The notes under the pieces are model-generated. The model saw only the letters and a program-made list of their open reading frames with translations. It was not told where the DNA came from and did not search any database. The translations under genes and the position numbers were made by a program. Shown in pieces: positions 8,931-18,786 of a stretch of DNA of 64,000 nucleotides. Source of the DNA: Alteriqipengyuania_B sp035481675 (GTDB lineage Bacteria; Pseudomonadota; Alphaproteobacteria; Sphingomonadales; Sphingomonadaceae); contig NZ_JAYJJW010000001.1 of the NCBI RefSeq assembly GCF_035481675.1, positions 1,922,001 through 1,986,000 on the forward strand, written 5' to 3'. Positions within the stretch are counted from its first letter, which is position 1. The number at the start of each line of letters is the position of its first letter.

Positions 8931-10783
8931 GCGGCGCGGGCCTGCGCCCGGCGTGCGTGAACGAGAAGCGCTGCAAGCGCGGCCGGAGTCACTCCGGGAA
9001 CGCGACCTGCCGCAGCAAGCGTGGACGGCGCGGCAGCGGATAGCCGCTCGACCATTTCAGACGACAAGCCGGCAACGGACGCATAAGGGAAATTCGGCGC
9101 AAGAGGTACGTGTTCATTCGCACGAAGATCGCGAAGTTCGGCCTCCTGGCGGGCCAGATACGGCGCATAGAGCGCGTCTTCCGCCAATTCCTCGCCTACA
9201 GCGTCGTCAGGTTGCAAACCTTCAGGCAGAAATGCTGCTAGGTCGCCCAAGCTTATATCCGCATGGCCCAGCCATTCGCGCAACGTCTTGCTACCGCCAT
9301 CCGCCCGGACATTAAGACCCGATTTGGAGAGCGCGTTGGCGGAGACCGGAGCGTCCAAGGCATTGTTCCACGTGGAACAGCGGGCCTCACGCCCCTCCAG
9401 CCACGCGCGCCGTTCGGCGCCAAGACATCCGAATTGCCCGGCCATCCCCGACAGCCTCGTCACCGCATTATTCGCCCGCAGACGCAGGCGGTACTCGGCG
9501 CGCGATGTGAGCATCCGGTACGGCTCGCTCACCCCCTGCAGCGTCAGATCGTCGATCATCACCGCCATGTAGCTGTTTGCCCTGTCGAGCGCGGGCGCGT
9601 CCTTATCGAGCACCGCGGCCGCCGCATGCATCCCCGCCACCAGGCCTTGCGCTGCCGCTTCCTCGTAACCCGTCGTGCCATTGATCTGACCAGCACAATA
9701 GAGGCCCGGCAGGGCTTTGACCTCGAGCGAGCGATCGAGAGCGCGCGGATCGATATGATCGTATTCGACCGCATAGCCCGGCACCACCATCTCCACCGCC
9801 TGCAGGCCGTCCATCGCCCGCAGCATGCCGAGCTGCACGTCGACCGGCAGCGAGGTGCTGATCCCGTTGGGATAAACGAGATGGGTGCGAAGCCCCTCGG
9901 GTTCGAGGAACACCCGGTGTCCGTCGCGGTCCCCGAAGCGGTGGATCTTGTCCTCGATCGAAGGGCAGTAGCGCGGCCCCTGCCCGGCAATGTCTCCGCC
10001 GAACAGGGGCGAACGGTCGAGATTGGCACGAATAATGTCGTGCGCGCGCTCGTTCGTGCGCGTGATGGCGCAAAAGACTTCCGGATTGATCCGTGCCTCG
10101 GTCGCGGCGGACATGGTCCACTGCTCGCTGTCGGACGGCTGCACTTCGAGAGCGGCCCAGTCGATCGTTCGCCCGTCGAGGCGTGGCGGCGTGCCGGTTT
10201 TCAAGCGCGCCAGCGGCAATTCGGCATCGCGAAGCTGCGCGGCAAGACGATGCGCGGCGCCCTCGCCGATGCGTCCGCCTTCCAGACGCTCTTCCCCGCG
10301 GAAGAGCTTGCCGCCGAGGAATGTGCCGGTGCACAGGATCACCGACCGGGATCCCACCCTGGTCCCATCGGCCAAGGTGACGCCGGTCACTCGCCCGCCA
10401 GCGAGGATCAACGATGCCGCCTCTCCCTCCACCAGCTCGAGGTTGCCAAGCGACGCGAGTTCCCGTTGGACCGCAGCCCGGAAAAGCTCGCGGTCGGCCT
10501 GGACGCGCGGCCCCTGCACGGCCGTGCCCTTGGATCGATTGAGCATGCGGTAATGGATCGCCGCGGCGTCTGCCGCCCTTGCGATGAGGCCGTCGAATGC
10601 GTCGACTTCCCGGACCAGGTGCCCCTTGCCGAGCCCGCCTATCGCAGGATTGCAGCTCATCGCGCCGATCTTTCCGAGATCGAAGCTGACGAGGGCAACG
10701 CGCGCGCCCATCCTCGCGGCCACAGCAGCCGCCTCACAGCCGGCGTGACCGCCGCCTACGACAAGGACATCGAAAGTTTGCAT
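8927..10783 (-). CDS. mnmG: tRNA uridine-5-carboxymethylaminomethyl modification enzyme MnmG
   Basis: FAD enzyme that with MnmE installs cmnm5 at wobble U34 of several tRNAs (old name GidA). 618 residues. The N-terminal FAD fingerprint VVGGGHAGCEAA is at residues 8-19, MSCNPAIGGLGKGHLVRE follows at about 43-60, and the C-terminal helical domain that contacts MnmE ends in VPGVTPAALAALLVHARR. It is first in the mnmG-rsmG-parA-parB run and overlaps rsmG by 4 bases. A parS palindrome lies inside it, encoding C-S-T-W-N. Confidence 0.97.
   Translation of the reverse strand: MQTFDVLVVGGGHAGCEAAAVAARMGARVALVSFDLGKIGAMSCNPAIGGLGKGHLVREVDAFDGLIARAADAAAIHYRMLNRSKGTAVQGPRVQADRELFRAAVQRELASLGNLELVEGEAASLILAGGRVTGVTLADGTRVGSRSVILCTGTFLGGKLFRGEERLEGGRIGEGAAHRLAAQLRDAELPLARLKTGTPPRLDGRTIDWAALEVQPSDSEQWTMSAATEARINPEVFCAITRTNERAHDIIRANLDRSPLFGGDIAGQGPRYCPSIEDKIHRFGDRDGHRVFLEPEGLRTHLVYPNGISTSLPVDVQLGMLRAMDGLQAVEMVVPGYAVEYDHIDPRALDRSLEVKALPGLYCAGQINGTTGYEEAAAQGLVAGMHAAAAVLDKDAPALDRANSYMAVMIDDLTLQGVSEPYRMLTSRAEYRLRLRANNAVTRLSGMAGQFGCLGAERRAWLEGREARCSTWNNALDAPVSANALSKSGLNVRADGGSKTLREWLGHADISLGDLAAFLPEGLQPDDAVGEELAEDALYAPYLARQEAELRDLRANEHVPLAPNFPYASVAGLSSEMVERLSAAAPSTLAAAGRVPGVTPAALAALLVHARRAQARAA
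9364..9379. promoter_or_regulatory. parS: parS site (GG-variant) inside mnmG
   Basis: Perfect palindrome TGTTCCACGTGGAACA inside the mnmG coding region, read TGT-TCC-ACG-TGG-AAC. In this frame the canonical parS would contain the stop TGA, so only the GG variant is compatible with coding. Confidence 0.9.
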
Positions 10784-10827
10784 GGCGACGCAATAGGCGC
10801 GTCGGGAAGGGCGGTCAAAGACTTGTG

Positions 10828-10843
10828 TGTTCCACGTGGAACA
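10828..10843. promoter_or_regulatory. parS: parS site (GG-variant) between mnmG and mnmE
   Basis: Perfect palindrome TGTTCCACGTGGAACA in the 60-base gap between mnmE and mnmG, directly abutting the mnmE stop codon. It is the only one of the four that is non-coding. Confidence 0.9.
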
Positions 10844-12115
10844 TCATTTCCCGATGCAAAAGCGCGCGAACAGCGTGTCGAGCATATCCTCGGTCGAGGC
10901 GCGCCCAAGCAAGCGATCGAACGCCGCCCGGACAGTCCGCAATTCTTCGCCGAGCAAGATCCAGTCGGCTTGCCCCGCTGCCCGTCCGAGCGCCTCTGCA
11001 GCCGCCGCCAGATGCGTCCGCTGCCTCGCGTTGAGGGCGGCCTCCCCCGGCTTCGGCAACGCATCCCGCGCCCGTTCGATCAGGATGGCTTTCAGCTCGC
11101 CGATACCCTGCCCCGTGATGGCCGATACGGCATGACCGTCCGCCTTGCCCTCACCCGCCAGATCCGCGCGTGGCGAAATCTCGACGGCACCGGCGGGCCC
11201 CCCGCCTTCTTCGCCGAGCCACAGAACGCAGTCGGCGCGCGCCAGTTCGGCGTCCGCGCGATCGATGCCGATGCGCTCGATCGCGTCGTCGGTCTCGCCC
11301 CGCAGTCCGGCGGTATCAACGAAAGTGAACGGCACTCCGCCGAGCGCCACCGGGGCCTCGATCACATCGCGGGTCGTCCCGGCGATGTCGGAGACGATCG
11401 CTGCTTCCCGCTCGATCAAGGCGTTGAAAAGCGTAGATTTCCCGGCATTGGGCGGACCTGCTAGCGCAACACGGTATCCCTCGCGCAACTTTTCGGCCGC
11501 GGGCCGTTCCAGCCACGTGTCCAGTTCGCTGCGAAGTGCGTCCACCCGCCGCCGAAATTCGGCGTCCGGCTCCGGCACATCGTCCTCATCGGAAAAATCG
11601 AGCGCGCTTTCCACTTCCGCCGACAGGCGAAGAACCTGCTCGTTCCATGCCGCGATCTGCCGCGAGAACCCTCCCCCGGCGAAATCCATCGCGGCGCGGC
11701 GTTGCAGCTCGGTTTCTGCGGCCAACAGGTCGCCCAGCCCTTCCGCCTCGGCCAAGTCGAGCCGGCCATTGGCAAAGGCGCGCCGGGTAAACTCGCCCGG
11801 CTCGGCCGGACGCAGGCCCTCCATCGCGGACAGCGCCGACATGACCGCCGCGACCACCGCCCGCCCGCCATGGCAATGGAGTTCCGCCGTATCCTCGCCT
11901 GTCGCATTCTCCGGTCCCGGCAGCCACAGCACGAGCGCTTCGTCGAGCGTCGCACCCGCGCCATCGCGCAGGCGAGCGAGAGCGGTGCGGCGCGGTTCGA
12001 AAAAACGACCCGTCAGGCTGGCCAAAGCCTCGCCAGCGGCAGGGCCGGAAATCCTGATGGCCGCGATAGCAGCGGGCGGCGCGCCGCTCGACAGGGCGAA
12101 GATCGTGTCGGTCAC
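10844..12115 (-). CDS. mnmE: tRNA uridine-5-carboxymethylaminomethyl GTPase MnmE
   Basis: GTPase partner of MnmG in wobble-uridine modification (old name TrmE). 423 residues: N-terminal tetrahydrofolate-binding domain (DTIFALSSGAPPAAIAAIRISG), helical domain, and an inserted Ras-like G domain with GPPNAGKSTLFN at about residues 221-232, AGTTRD and DTAGLR. It ends in FCIGK, the conserved C-terminal CxGK motif. It is slightly shorter than the usual roughly 450 residues. mnmG follows 60 bases downstream with a parS site in the gap. Confidence 0.96.
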   Translation of the reverse strand: MTDTIFALSSGAPPAAIAAIRISGPAAGEALASLTGRFFEPRRTALARLRDGAGATLDEALVLWLPGPENATGEDTAELHCHGGRAVVAAVMSALSAMEGLRPAEPGEFTRRAFANGRLDLAEAEGLGDLLAAETELQRRAAMDFAGGGFSRQIAAWNEQVLRLSAEVESALDFSDEDDVPEPDAEFRRRVDALRSELDTWLERPAAEKLREGYRVALAGPPNAGKSTLFNALIEREAAIVSDIAGTTRDVIEAPVALGGVPFTFVDTAGLRGETDDAIERIGIDRADAELARADCVLWLGEEGGGPAGAVEISPRADLAGEGKADGHAVSAITGQGIGELKAILIERARDALPKPGEAALNARQRTHLAAAAEALGRAAGQADWILLGEELRTVRAAFDRLLGRASTEDMLDTLFARFCIGK

Positions 12116-12131
12116 TGACAGGAATTCGAAC

Positions 12132-12389
12132 TTAGTCGTCGGCCTTGTCGGTCTTGCCGCCCGCCGTGCGGGAGCTCGCCTGGACGAAATCCTGGAACAG
12201 CTTCAGGCCCATCTGGCCCATCGGCGCCATCTGCCGGGCATAGTCCTGCAGCTGGTCGAGGTTGGAGACGCCCTTCATCGCTTTCGTGAACTGCTCGACA
12301 TAGACCGCGTTGGCCTTGTCGACATCGGGAAGCCCCATGAACTGGCGCGCTTCCTCCGGTGTGCAGTCGATCTCGATATTGACTTTCAT
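12132..12389 (-). CDS. DUF6489-family small protein
   Basis: 85 residues from the ATG giving MKVNIEIDCTPEEAR, preceded by a strong AAGGGGG ribosome site. It resembles the DUF6489 family: an N-terminal strand, a short helix (PEEARQFMGLPDV) and a central amphipathic segment rich in Met and Gln (YARQMAPMGQMGLKLFQDF). It lies just upstream of mnmE, 16 bases away on the same strand, so it is likely co-transcribed with it. Function is unknown. There is no signal peptide or membrane helix. Confidence 0.7.
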   Translation of the reverse strand: MKVNIEIDCTPEEARQFMGLPDVDKANAVYVEQFTKAMKGVSNLDQLQDYARQMAPMGQMGLKLFQDFVQASSRTAGGKTDKADD

Positions 12390-12486
12390 GGGAACCCCCT
12401 TTGCAACATGACGCTTAGATGGTGGAAACACGCGCCCCTGCCAAGGGCGGGCAGCGATAATCGATCAGCGGGAAGGACCAGCCGAG

Positions 12487-13185
12487 ATGACCACCAACGT
12501 TACCATCAATTCCTTCGATGGCGGCCATACGTTCGAAGCCTACGTCGCCCGGCCGGCCGACACTCCGACTGCGGCCATCGTAGTGATCCAGGAAATCTTC
12601 GGCGTGAATGCGGGTATCCGGCGCAAGTGCGACGTGTTGGCCGAGCAAGGCTATCTCGCCGTCGCGCCCGACCTGTTCCACCAGTTCGAACCCGGCATCG
12701 AGCTCGACCCCGATATCGAGCCGGAAATGAACAAGGCCTTGGATTACTTCGGCAAATTAGACCAGGATCATGGCGTCCGCGATATCGAGGCGACGATCAA
12801 GCATATCCGCGAGAACGAGGGATGCGGCAAGGTCGGCGCGGTCGGCTACTGCCTCGGCGGAAGGCTCGCCTACATGACCGCGGCGCGGACCGACAGCGAC
12901 GCGACGGTCGGTTACTACGCGGTCGGGGTGGACAACCTGCTGGGCGAGAAAGCCTCCATCGCGAATCCGCTGATGCTGCATATCCCGGAAGAAGACGGCT
13001 TCGTCGACAAGGACACGCAAAAGGCGATGCACGAAGGGCTGGACGACCACCCCAAGGTCACGCTTTACGATTATCCCGGCCTCGACCACGGCTTTGCCAC
13101 CCAGTTCGGGGAGCGGCGTGACGAGGAAGGTGCGCAGCTTGCCGACAGCCGCACCGATGCCTTCTTCAAGGAGCACTTGGGATAA
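12487..13185 (+). CDS. Dienelactone hydrolase family protein
   Basis: Alpha/beta-hydrolase of 232 residues. The nucleophile elbow is G-Y-C-L-G-G with Cys as nucleophile, as in dienelactone hydrolase; the likely acid and base are in IPEEDGFVD and GLDHGFA. The N-terminal IQEIFGVNAGIRRKCD stretch is a family signature. True chlorocatechol degradation is not implied because no other pathway gene is here; a general esterase or lactonase role is more likely. It is followed 12 bases later by the glutamate-synthase-like gene on the same strand. Confidence 0.88.
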   Translation: MTTNVTINSFDGGHTFEAYVARPADTPTAAIVVIQEIFGVNAGIRRKCDVLAEQGYLAVAPDLFHQFEPGIELDPDIEPEMNKALDYFGKLDQDHGVRDIEATIKHIRENEGCGKVGAVGYCLGGRLAYMTAARTDSDATVGYYAVGVDNLLGEKASIANPLMLHIPEEDGFVDKDTQKAMHEGLDDHPKVTLYDYPGLDHGFATQFGERRDEEGAQLADSRTDAFFKEHLG

Positions 13186-13197
13186 GGCGGGCAGGCG

Positions 13198-14778
13198 ATG
13201 CCCTGGCGCTACGCAATCCCGCTGATCCTGCTGGGGTTATGTGCCTTGGGCGTGTGGCTGTGGTGGCCGTCGCTGTTCCTTCTCGGCCCTGCCCTGGCGC
13301 TGGCGGTGTGGGACTTTTTCCAGTCCGACCATACACTTAGGCGGAATTACCCGCTCCTGGCTCGCATCCGCTGGATCATGGAAGACCTGCGGCCGTTTGC
13401 GCAGGCCTATATCGTAGAGGACGATCTCGACGGGCGGCCTTTCAGTCACCAGGAACGCGCGCTCATCTATGCCCGTGCCAAGGGCGATCTCGACGCCCAT
13501 CCCATGGGTACCGAGCTCGACGTCTATTCCGACGAATACGAGTGGCTGAGCCATTCGATCGTGCCCAAGGCCGACGTTCCCGATACGTGGCGGCTCGATA
13601 TTGGGCGGGGGACTTGCGCCCAGCCCTATTCCAGCTCCTTGCTCAATATTTCCGCCATGAGCTACGGCTCGCTGTCCGCCCGCGCGATCGAGGCGCTCAA
13701 TTTGGGCGCGAAACAGGGTGGTTTCCTGCACAACACGGGCGAAGGCAGCATCAGCCGCTACCACCGCAAGCACGGCGGCGACCTGACCTGGGAAATCGGT
13801 AGCGGCTATTTCGGTTGCCGCGCGGACGACGGCAGTTTCGATGCCGCAAAATTCGCCGACAATGCAGCCGATCCTCAGGTCAAGATGATAGAGGTCAAGC
13901 TGAGCCAGGGCGCAAAGCCGGGCCACGGCGGCGTTCTCCCCGGCGACAAGGTCACGCAAGAGATTGCCGAGGCACGCGGCGTTCCCGTGGGCCAGACGGT
14001 AACCTCCCCGGCGGCACACTCGACCTTTTCAACCCCGATCGAACTGCTGGAATGGCTGGCACGGCTGCGGGAGCTTTCGGGCGGCAAGCCGGTCGGCATC
14101 AAGCTGTGCGTGGGCAAGCCGCACGAGGTGATGGCGCTGGCCAAGGCGATGCGGAAGACCGGCCTCACGCCCGATTTCATTACCGTGGACGGGGCCGAAG
14201 GCGGCACCGGCGCGGCGCCGCTGGAGCTGTCGAATTCGGTCGGCATGCCGCTGCGCGAAGGGATGATCTGGGTCCGCAACGCCCTCGTCGGGACCGGGCA
14301 GCGCGATGCGGTGAAGATCGCGGCTTCGGGCAAGATCCATTCCGGCGCGCAGATGGCCAAGATGTTCGCGCTGGGTGCCGATTGGTGCAATGCCGCGCGG
14401 CCTTTCATGTTCTCGCTCGGCTGCGTCCAGTCGATGCAATGCCATACCGGCAACTGCCCGACGGGCGTCGCAACGCAGAAGGCGTGGCGGCAGCAAGGCC
14501 TGGTGATCGAGGACAAGGCACCGCGCGTCGCCCGCTTCCAGCGCCAGACCCTGCATTCCCTGCGCGAAATCGTGGTGGCGATGGGGTTACCAGATCCCTG
14601 GTCAATCACCCCGGCAGACATGCGCGAGCGATTGAATGGCGCAAAGTCCTCTGCCGTCGACCGGATATACACCTTCGTGGAGCCCGGCCAGCTGTTGGAC
14701 GATGCCGATTCCACCCCGCTCGCCTATGCATGGAACGCGGCGAGCGCGGAGACTTTCGACTGCCAGCGCGCGGACTGA
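13198..14778 (+). CDS. FMN-binding glutamate synthase-like protein, membrane-anchored
   Basis: 526 residues. An N-terminal hydrophobic region (about residues 5-40, probably two helices) is followed by a domain like the FMN/Fe-S half of glutamate synthase: LLNISAMSYGSLSARAIEALN, KLSQGAKPGHGG, ITVDGAEGGTGAAP, and a cysteine cluster (GCVQSMQCHTGNCPTG) matching the 3Fe-4S ligands. The glutaminase domain of GltB is absent, so it may use ammonia or do another flavin reaction. The membrane anchor suggests a respiratory or membrane electron donor. Its stop codon abuts that of the convergent ATPase gene. Confidence 0.85.
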   Translation: MPWRYAIPLILLGLCALGVWLWWPSLFLLGPALALAVWDFFQSDHTLRRNYPLLARIRWIMEDLRPFAQAYIVEDDLDGRPFSHQERALIYARAKGDLDAHPMGTELDVYSDEYEWLSHSIVPKADVPDTWRLDIGRGTCAQPYSSSLLNISAMSYGSLSARAIEALNLGAKQGGFLHNTGEGSISRYHRKHGGDLTWEIGSGYFGCRADDGSFDAAKFADNAADPQVKMIEVKLSQGAKPGHGGVLPGDKVTQEIAEARGVPVGQTVTSPAAHSTFSTPIELLEWLARLRELSGGKPVGIKLCVGKPHEVMALAKAMRKTGLTPDFITVDGAEGGTGAAPLELSNSVGMPLREGMIWVRNALVGTGQRDAVKIAASGKIHSGAQMAKMFALGADWCNAARPFMFSLGCVQSMQCHTGNCPTGVATQKAWRQQGLVIEDKAPRVARFQRQTLHSLREIVVAMGLPDPWSITPADMRERLNGAKSSAVDRIYTFVEPGQLLDDADSTPLAYAWNAASAETFDCQRAD

Positions 14779-15312
14779 TCAGAGCCGTTCGAGAACGAAA
14801 GCGGCCCTGTCCGCCGGGTCCGTTTCGGGCAACGGGATCAGCTTATAGCCATAGTCGCGCCACGCGGCAGCGACCGCACGATCGCTGGCGACGGCTTGCT
14901 CCCATGACTGGATCCGCTGTGCATCCTGGCGGTAGATCTCCCGCCACGCGGCGGCATGGAAGACCGGCCCGGCATAGCGATATTCGCGGCACACGCGATC
15001 GATCTCGCCCAGCACCGCCAGGCCTTCGACCCGCAGGAAACCCACGATGTCTGGAAAACCGCGGTCGAACAGGACGGGTCCATCGCTATCCGAGAACCGC
15101 GCCCAGCTTTCGAGTTGCGCGTCCAGCATCGCATGCGCGAAGCCCACGGGATCGGACGCGCGTAGCTCCATCCCGCCGGGTGCCTGCAGGATGGTCCGCG
15201 CGACTTCGGGTCCGATCGCGACTCCGCGGGCCTCAACTGCATCCAGCAAAGTCGACTTGCCCCCGCCCGGCGCGCCGGTGACCACGGCGAAGTTCGGGCG
15301 GGACGTGGTCAT
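14779..15312 (-). CDS. AAA_28-type P-loop ATPase/kinase-like protein
   Basis: 177 residues from the ATG giving MTTSRPNFAVV. Walker A is GAPGGGKST at about residues 12-20, and the following VGIGPEVARTIL-like pattern with a downstream FDRGFPD is typical of AAA_28 (NadR/kinase-like) proteins. It overlaps the stop of the upstream P-loop gene by 4 bases, so the two are translationally coupled. Substrate unknown; nucleoside, antibiotic or small-molecule phosphorylation are possibilities for the fold. Confidence 0.72.
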   Translation of the reverse strand: MTTSRPNFAVVTGAPGGGKSTLLDAVEARGVAIGPEVARTILQAPGGMELRASDPVGFAHAMLDAQLESWARFSDSDGPVLFDRGFPDIVGFLRVEGLAVLGEIDRVCREYRYAGPVFHAAAWREIYRQDAQRIQSWEQAVASDRAVAAAWRDYGYKLIPLPETDPADRAAFVLERL

Positions 15313-15824
15313 GGCGGGGAGGAACCGTCGATACGGCGTCCGCCGCCCTCGCTCCATTCGGCCTCGTCCGGCGGCTCCCACAGGCCTTCCATGAAGTCGA
15401 ACATGTCGCGGGTGACTTCCATCGCGTAAGTCTCGCCGCGCTCCTTGTTGCGGCGATTGACGCGGTACCAGCGCTCATCAGCCGGAACATCGACGAAATG
15501 CACCACGGCCGAGAGTCCCGCGTCTTCTGCAAGCGCGCGGAACTTGTCGCGGTGGTCCCTCTTCGTGAAACCCAGATCGAGCACGGCGGGCACCCCGCGG
15601 CTCGCCAGTTGCTGCACTTGCGCGAAAATCTGAGCTTCGCAGCGGTTTACCCGCTCCATCGTCCAGGCGAACTGGATCGGCTGCGGGCTGTCGGCCCAGA
15701 ACAGCGTCATCATCCATTCGTCGATGGAAAAACGGACCCCGCCGATCTCGTCGGCCAGGGTCCGCGCATAGGTCGTCTTGCCCGCGCCGGTGCAGCCGAC
15801 CACCATGAAGATGTCCGCTGCCAC
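15309..15824 (-). CDS. AAA_33-type P-loop kinase-like protein
   Basis: 171 residues with Walker A GCTGAGKTTYA at residues 10-20, a FSIDEWMMTLFW segment resembling the substrate region of zeta-toxin/AAA_33 kinases, and a lid region rich in Arg (WYRVNRRNKERGE). It is first of a two-gene pair with the AAA_28-like gene (4-base overlap) and lies 12 bases after rho on the same strand, so it may be transcribed from the rho promoter. No antitoxin is visible, so a toxin role is not supported. Confidence 0.72.
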   Translation of the reverse strand: MAADIFMVVGCTGAGKTTYARTLADEIGGVRFSIDEWMMTLFWADSPQPIQFAWTMERVNRCEAQIFAQVQQLASRGVPAVLDLGFTKRDHRDKFRALAEDAGLSAVVHFVDVPADERWYRVNRRNKERGETYAMEVTRDMFDFMEGLWEPPDEAEWSEGGGRRIDGSSPP

Positions 15825-15836
15825 CGCGCGCTTTCC

Positions 15837-17093
<1,257 letters not shown>

Positions 17094-17285
17094 GTGTCGT
17101 GTTTTCCGTATTCGAAAGTCGTGAGAGCCGGCGGGCCGTAAGGGCTTGGAGAAAGCAGGCCGGACGTCGCGAATGAAAGCTGCGAGTCCACCGGTCGGGT
17201 TCGAGATAGGCCTCGCTGGCTGGCCCGTCAATTCACCGCAGCATCGCGCGGCGGTATTCGCGGCACGACCTGCCGTTTTACCGGC

Positions 17286-17726
17286 TCAGAAGGGCTTCAC
17301 GATCACCAGGATGACGATCAGCGCCACCAGCACGGCCGGCACCTCGCCCCACAGGCGCAGCTGGCGTTCGGTGAGCGGCCGCTCGCCCCGCGCCATCGCC
17401 TTGGCCCGGCTGACGATCCAGCCGTGATAGGCCGACATGGCCAGGACCAGCAGCAGCTTGGCATGGAACCAGCCCTGGTCGAACGCGCCGATGGTGACCG
17501 CCAGCAGCAGGCCGAGGACCCATACGACCACCAGCGACGGCGTCAGGATCACGCGCCGCAGCGTCGCCCCGCGCTCCGCCCACAGCGCTTCCTCGTCGGA
17601 TCCCGCGGGTGCGGCGTGCATGTAGACGAGCTGGCGCGGCGCTATGAACAGGCCCGCCATCCAGAAGATGACGAAAATGATATGCGCGGCCTTGAGCCAG
17701 AAATAGAGGGTGTTCAGCAGGTCCAT
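17286..17726 (-). CDS. hemJ: HemJ-type protoporphyrinogen IX oxidase
   Basis: Membrane protein of 146 residues with about four helices, oxidising protoporphyrinogen IX to protoporphyrin IX in heme synthesis. It shows the family pattern: an N-terminal KAAHIIFVIFWMAGLF with His in the first helix, RQLVYMHAA, then FHAKLLLVLAMSAYHGW with conserved His and Lys. Older annotation would be CopD/DUF-type protein. It follows hemE by 20 bases on the same strand, supporting a heme role. Confidence 0.88.
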   Translation of the reverse strand: MDLLNTLYFWLKAAHIIFVIFWMAGLFIAPRQLVYMHAAPAGSDEEALWAERGATLRRVILTPSLVVVWVLGLLLAVTIGAFDQGWFHAKLLLVLAMSAYHGWIVSRAKAMARGERPLTERQLRLWGEVPAVLVALIVILVIVKPF

Positions 17727-17746
17727 GACGCGTGCCTATAGGCGCT

Positions 17747-18769
17747 CTAGGCGCGGTTGCGAACCCGCTCCAGCACGCATTCGACATGGGCGATGGGTGT
17801 CGTCCGGTCGATGCCGTGGCCGAGATTGAAGATATGCGGCCGGCCCGCGAATGTCTCAAGGATGGCGTCCACCCCGCGATCGAGCGCGTCTCCGCCGGCA
17901 AGCAGCAACAGAGGATCGAGATTGCCCTGCAGCGGCAGGCCGGTGGGCAGGACCCGCACGGCCCATTCGGGATCGACCGTCTCGTCCAGCCCTAAACCGT
18001 CCACACCGGTCCCCGCGGCATAATCGGGAAGCTTCGCGCCGGAACCCTTGGGAAAGCCGATGATGGGCGCTTCGGGATGGCGCTTGCGCACGGCGCTGAC
18101 GATGGCCGCGTTGGGCTCGATCACCCAGCGGTCGAATTCGCGCGGGGCGAGGCTGCCCGCCCAGCTGTCGAACAATTGCACGGCCTCTGCCCCGGCTTCG
18201 ATCTGGCCGCACAGATATTCCACGGTGACGTCCGCGATCCGGTCGATCAGCGCGGCGAAGCGATCGCGGTCGGCATAGGCCATCCTGCGCGCTGCCATCT
18301 GGTCCTTCGACCCCTCGCCGTTCACCATGTAGGTCGCGACCGTCCACGGGGAGCCGGCAAAGCCCAGCATGGTGCACTCCGGCGCGATCATGCTGCGGAC
18401 CTGCCGCACCGTGTCATAGATGGGCGCCAAGCGCTCCATCGCCGGCGACAGGTCCTCCAGCGCAGCATCGGCAAGCCGGGGCGACAGGTGCGGCCCCTCG
18501 CCGGCCAGGAACTGCAGGTCCTGCCCCATGGCGTAGGGCACGATCAGGATGTCGGAAAACAGGATCGCCCCGTCGAAAGCGAAGCGGCGCAGCGGCTGGA
18601 CGGTCACTTCGGCCGCGGCAGCGGTGTCGTAGACCAGTTCCAGGAACCCGCCCTTCTCTGCCCGCAATTCGCGGTATTCCGGCAGGTAGCGTCCTGCCTG
18701 CCGCATGAACCAGACCGGGGGCGTGGACGCGATATTTCCGCGCAATGTGTCGAGGAGAGGACCAGGCAT
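17747..18769 (-). CDS. hemE: Uroporphyrinogen decarboxylase
   Basis: Decarboxylates uroporphyrinogen III to coproporphyrinogen III. 340 residues from the ATG giving MPGPLLDTL; a TTG four codons upstream (18781) is an alternative start. Signature stretches are PPVWFMRQAGRYLPEYRE at the N-terminus, FSDILIVPYAMGQ, and GFAGSPWTVATYMVNGEGSK. It is the first gene left of the putative origin, as in Caulobacter and other alphaproteobacteria, and is followed by hemJ 20 bases downstream. Confidence 0.97.
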   Translation of the reverse strand: MPGPLLDTLRGNIASTPPVWFMRQAGRYLPEYRELRAEKGGFLELVYDTAAAAEVTVQPLRRFAFDGAILFSDILIVPYAMGQDLQFLAGEGPHLSPRLADAALEDLSPAMERLAPIYDTVRQVRSMIAPECTMLGFAGSPWTVATYMVNGEGSKDQMAARRMAYADRDRFAALIDRIADVTVEYLCGQIEAGAEAVQLFDSWAGSLAPREFDRWVIEPNAAIVSAVRKRHPEAPIIGFPKGSGAKLPDYAAGTGVDGLGLDETVDPEWAVRVLPTGLPLQGNLDPLLLLAGGDALDRGVDAILETFAGRPHIFNLGHGIDRTTPIAHVECVLERVRNRA

Positions 18770-18786
18770 CGAGGTGATCAATCCAA

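Noticed and set aside
9263..11464. Long plus-strand open frame of 733 codons over mnmG and mnmE
   Set aside because: It is an antisense shadow of two well-conserved genes and has no recognisable motif.
15309..15824. Zeta-toxin identity of the AAA_33-type protein
   Set aside because: No antitoxin gene is next to it and only general P-loop kinase features are present.
17185..17225. GGTTCGAGAT stretch in the rho leader as part of a tRNA T-arm
   Set aside because: No matching acceptor stem, anticodon arm or D-arm can be drawn.
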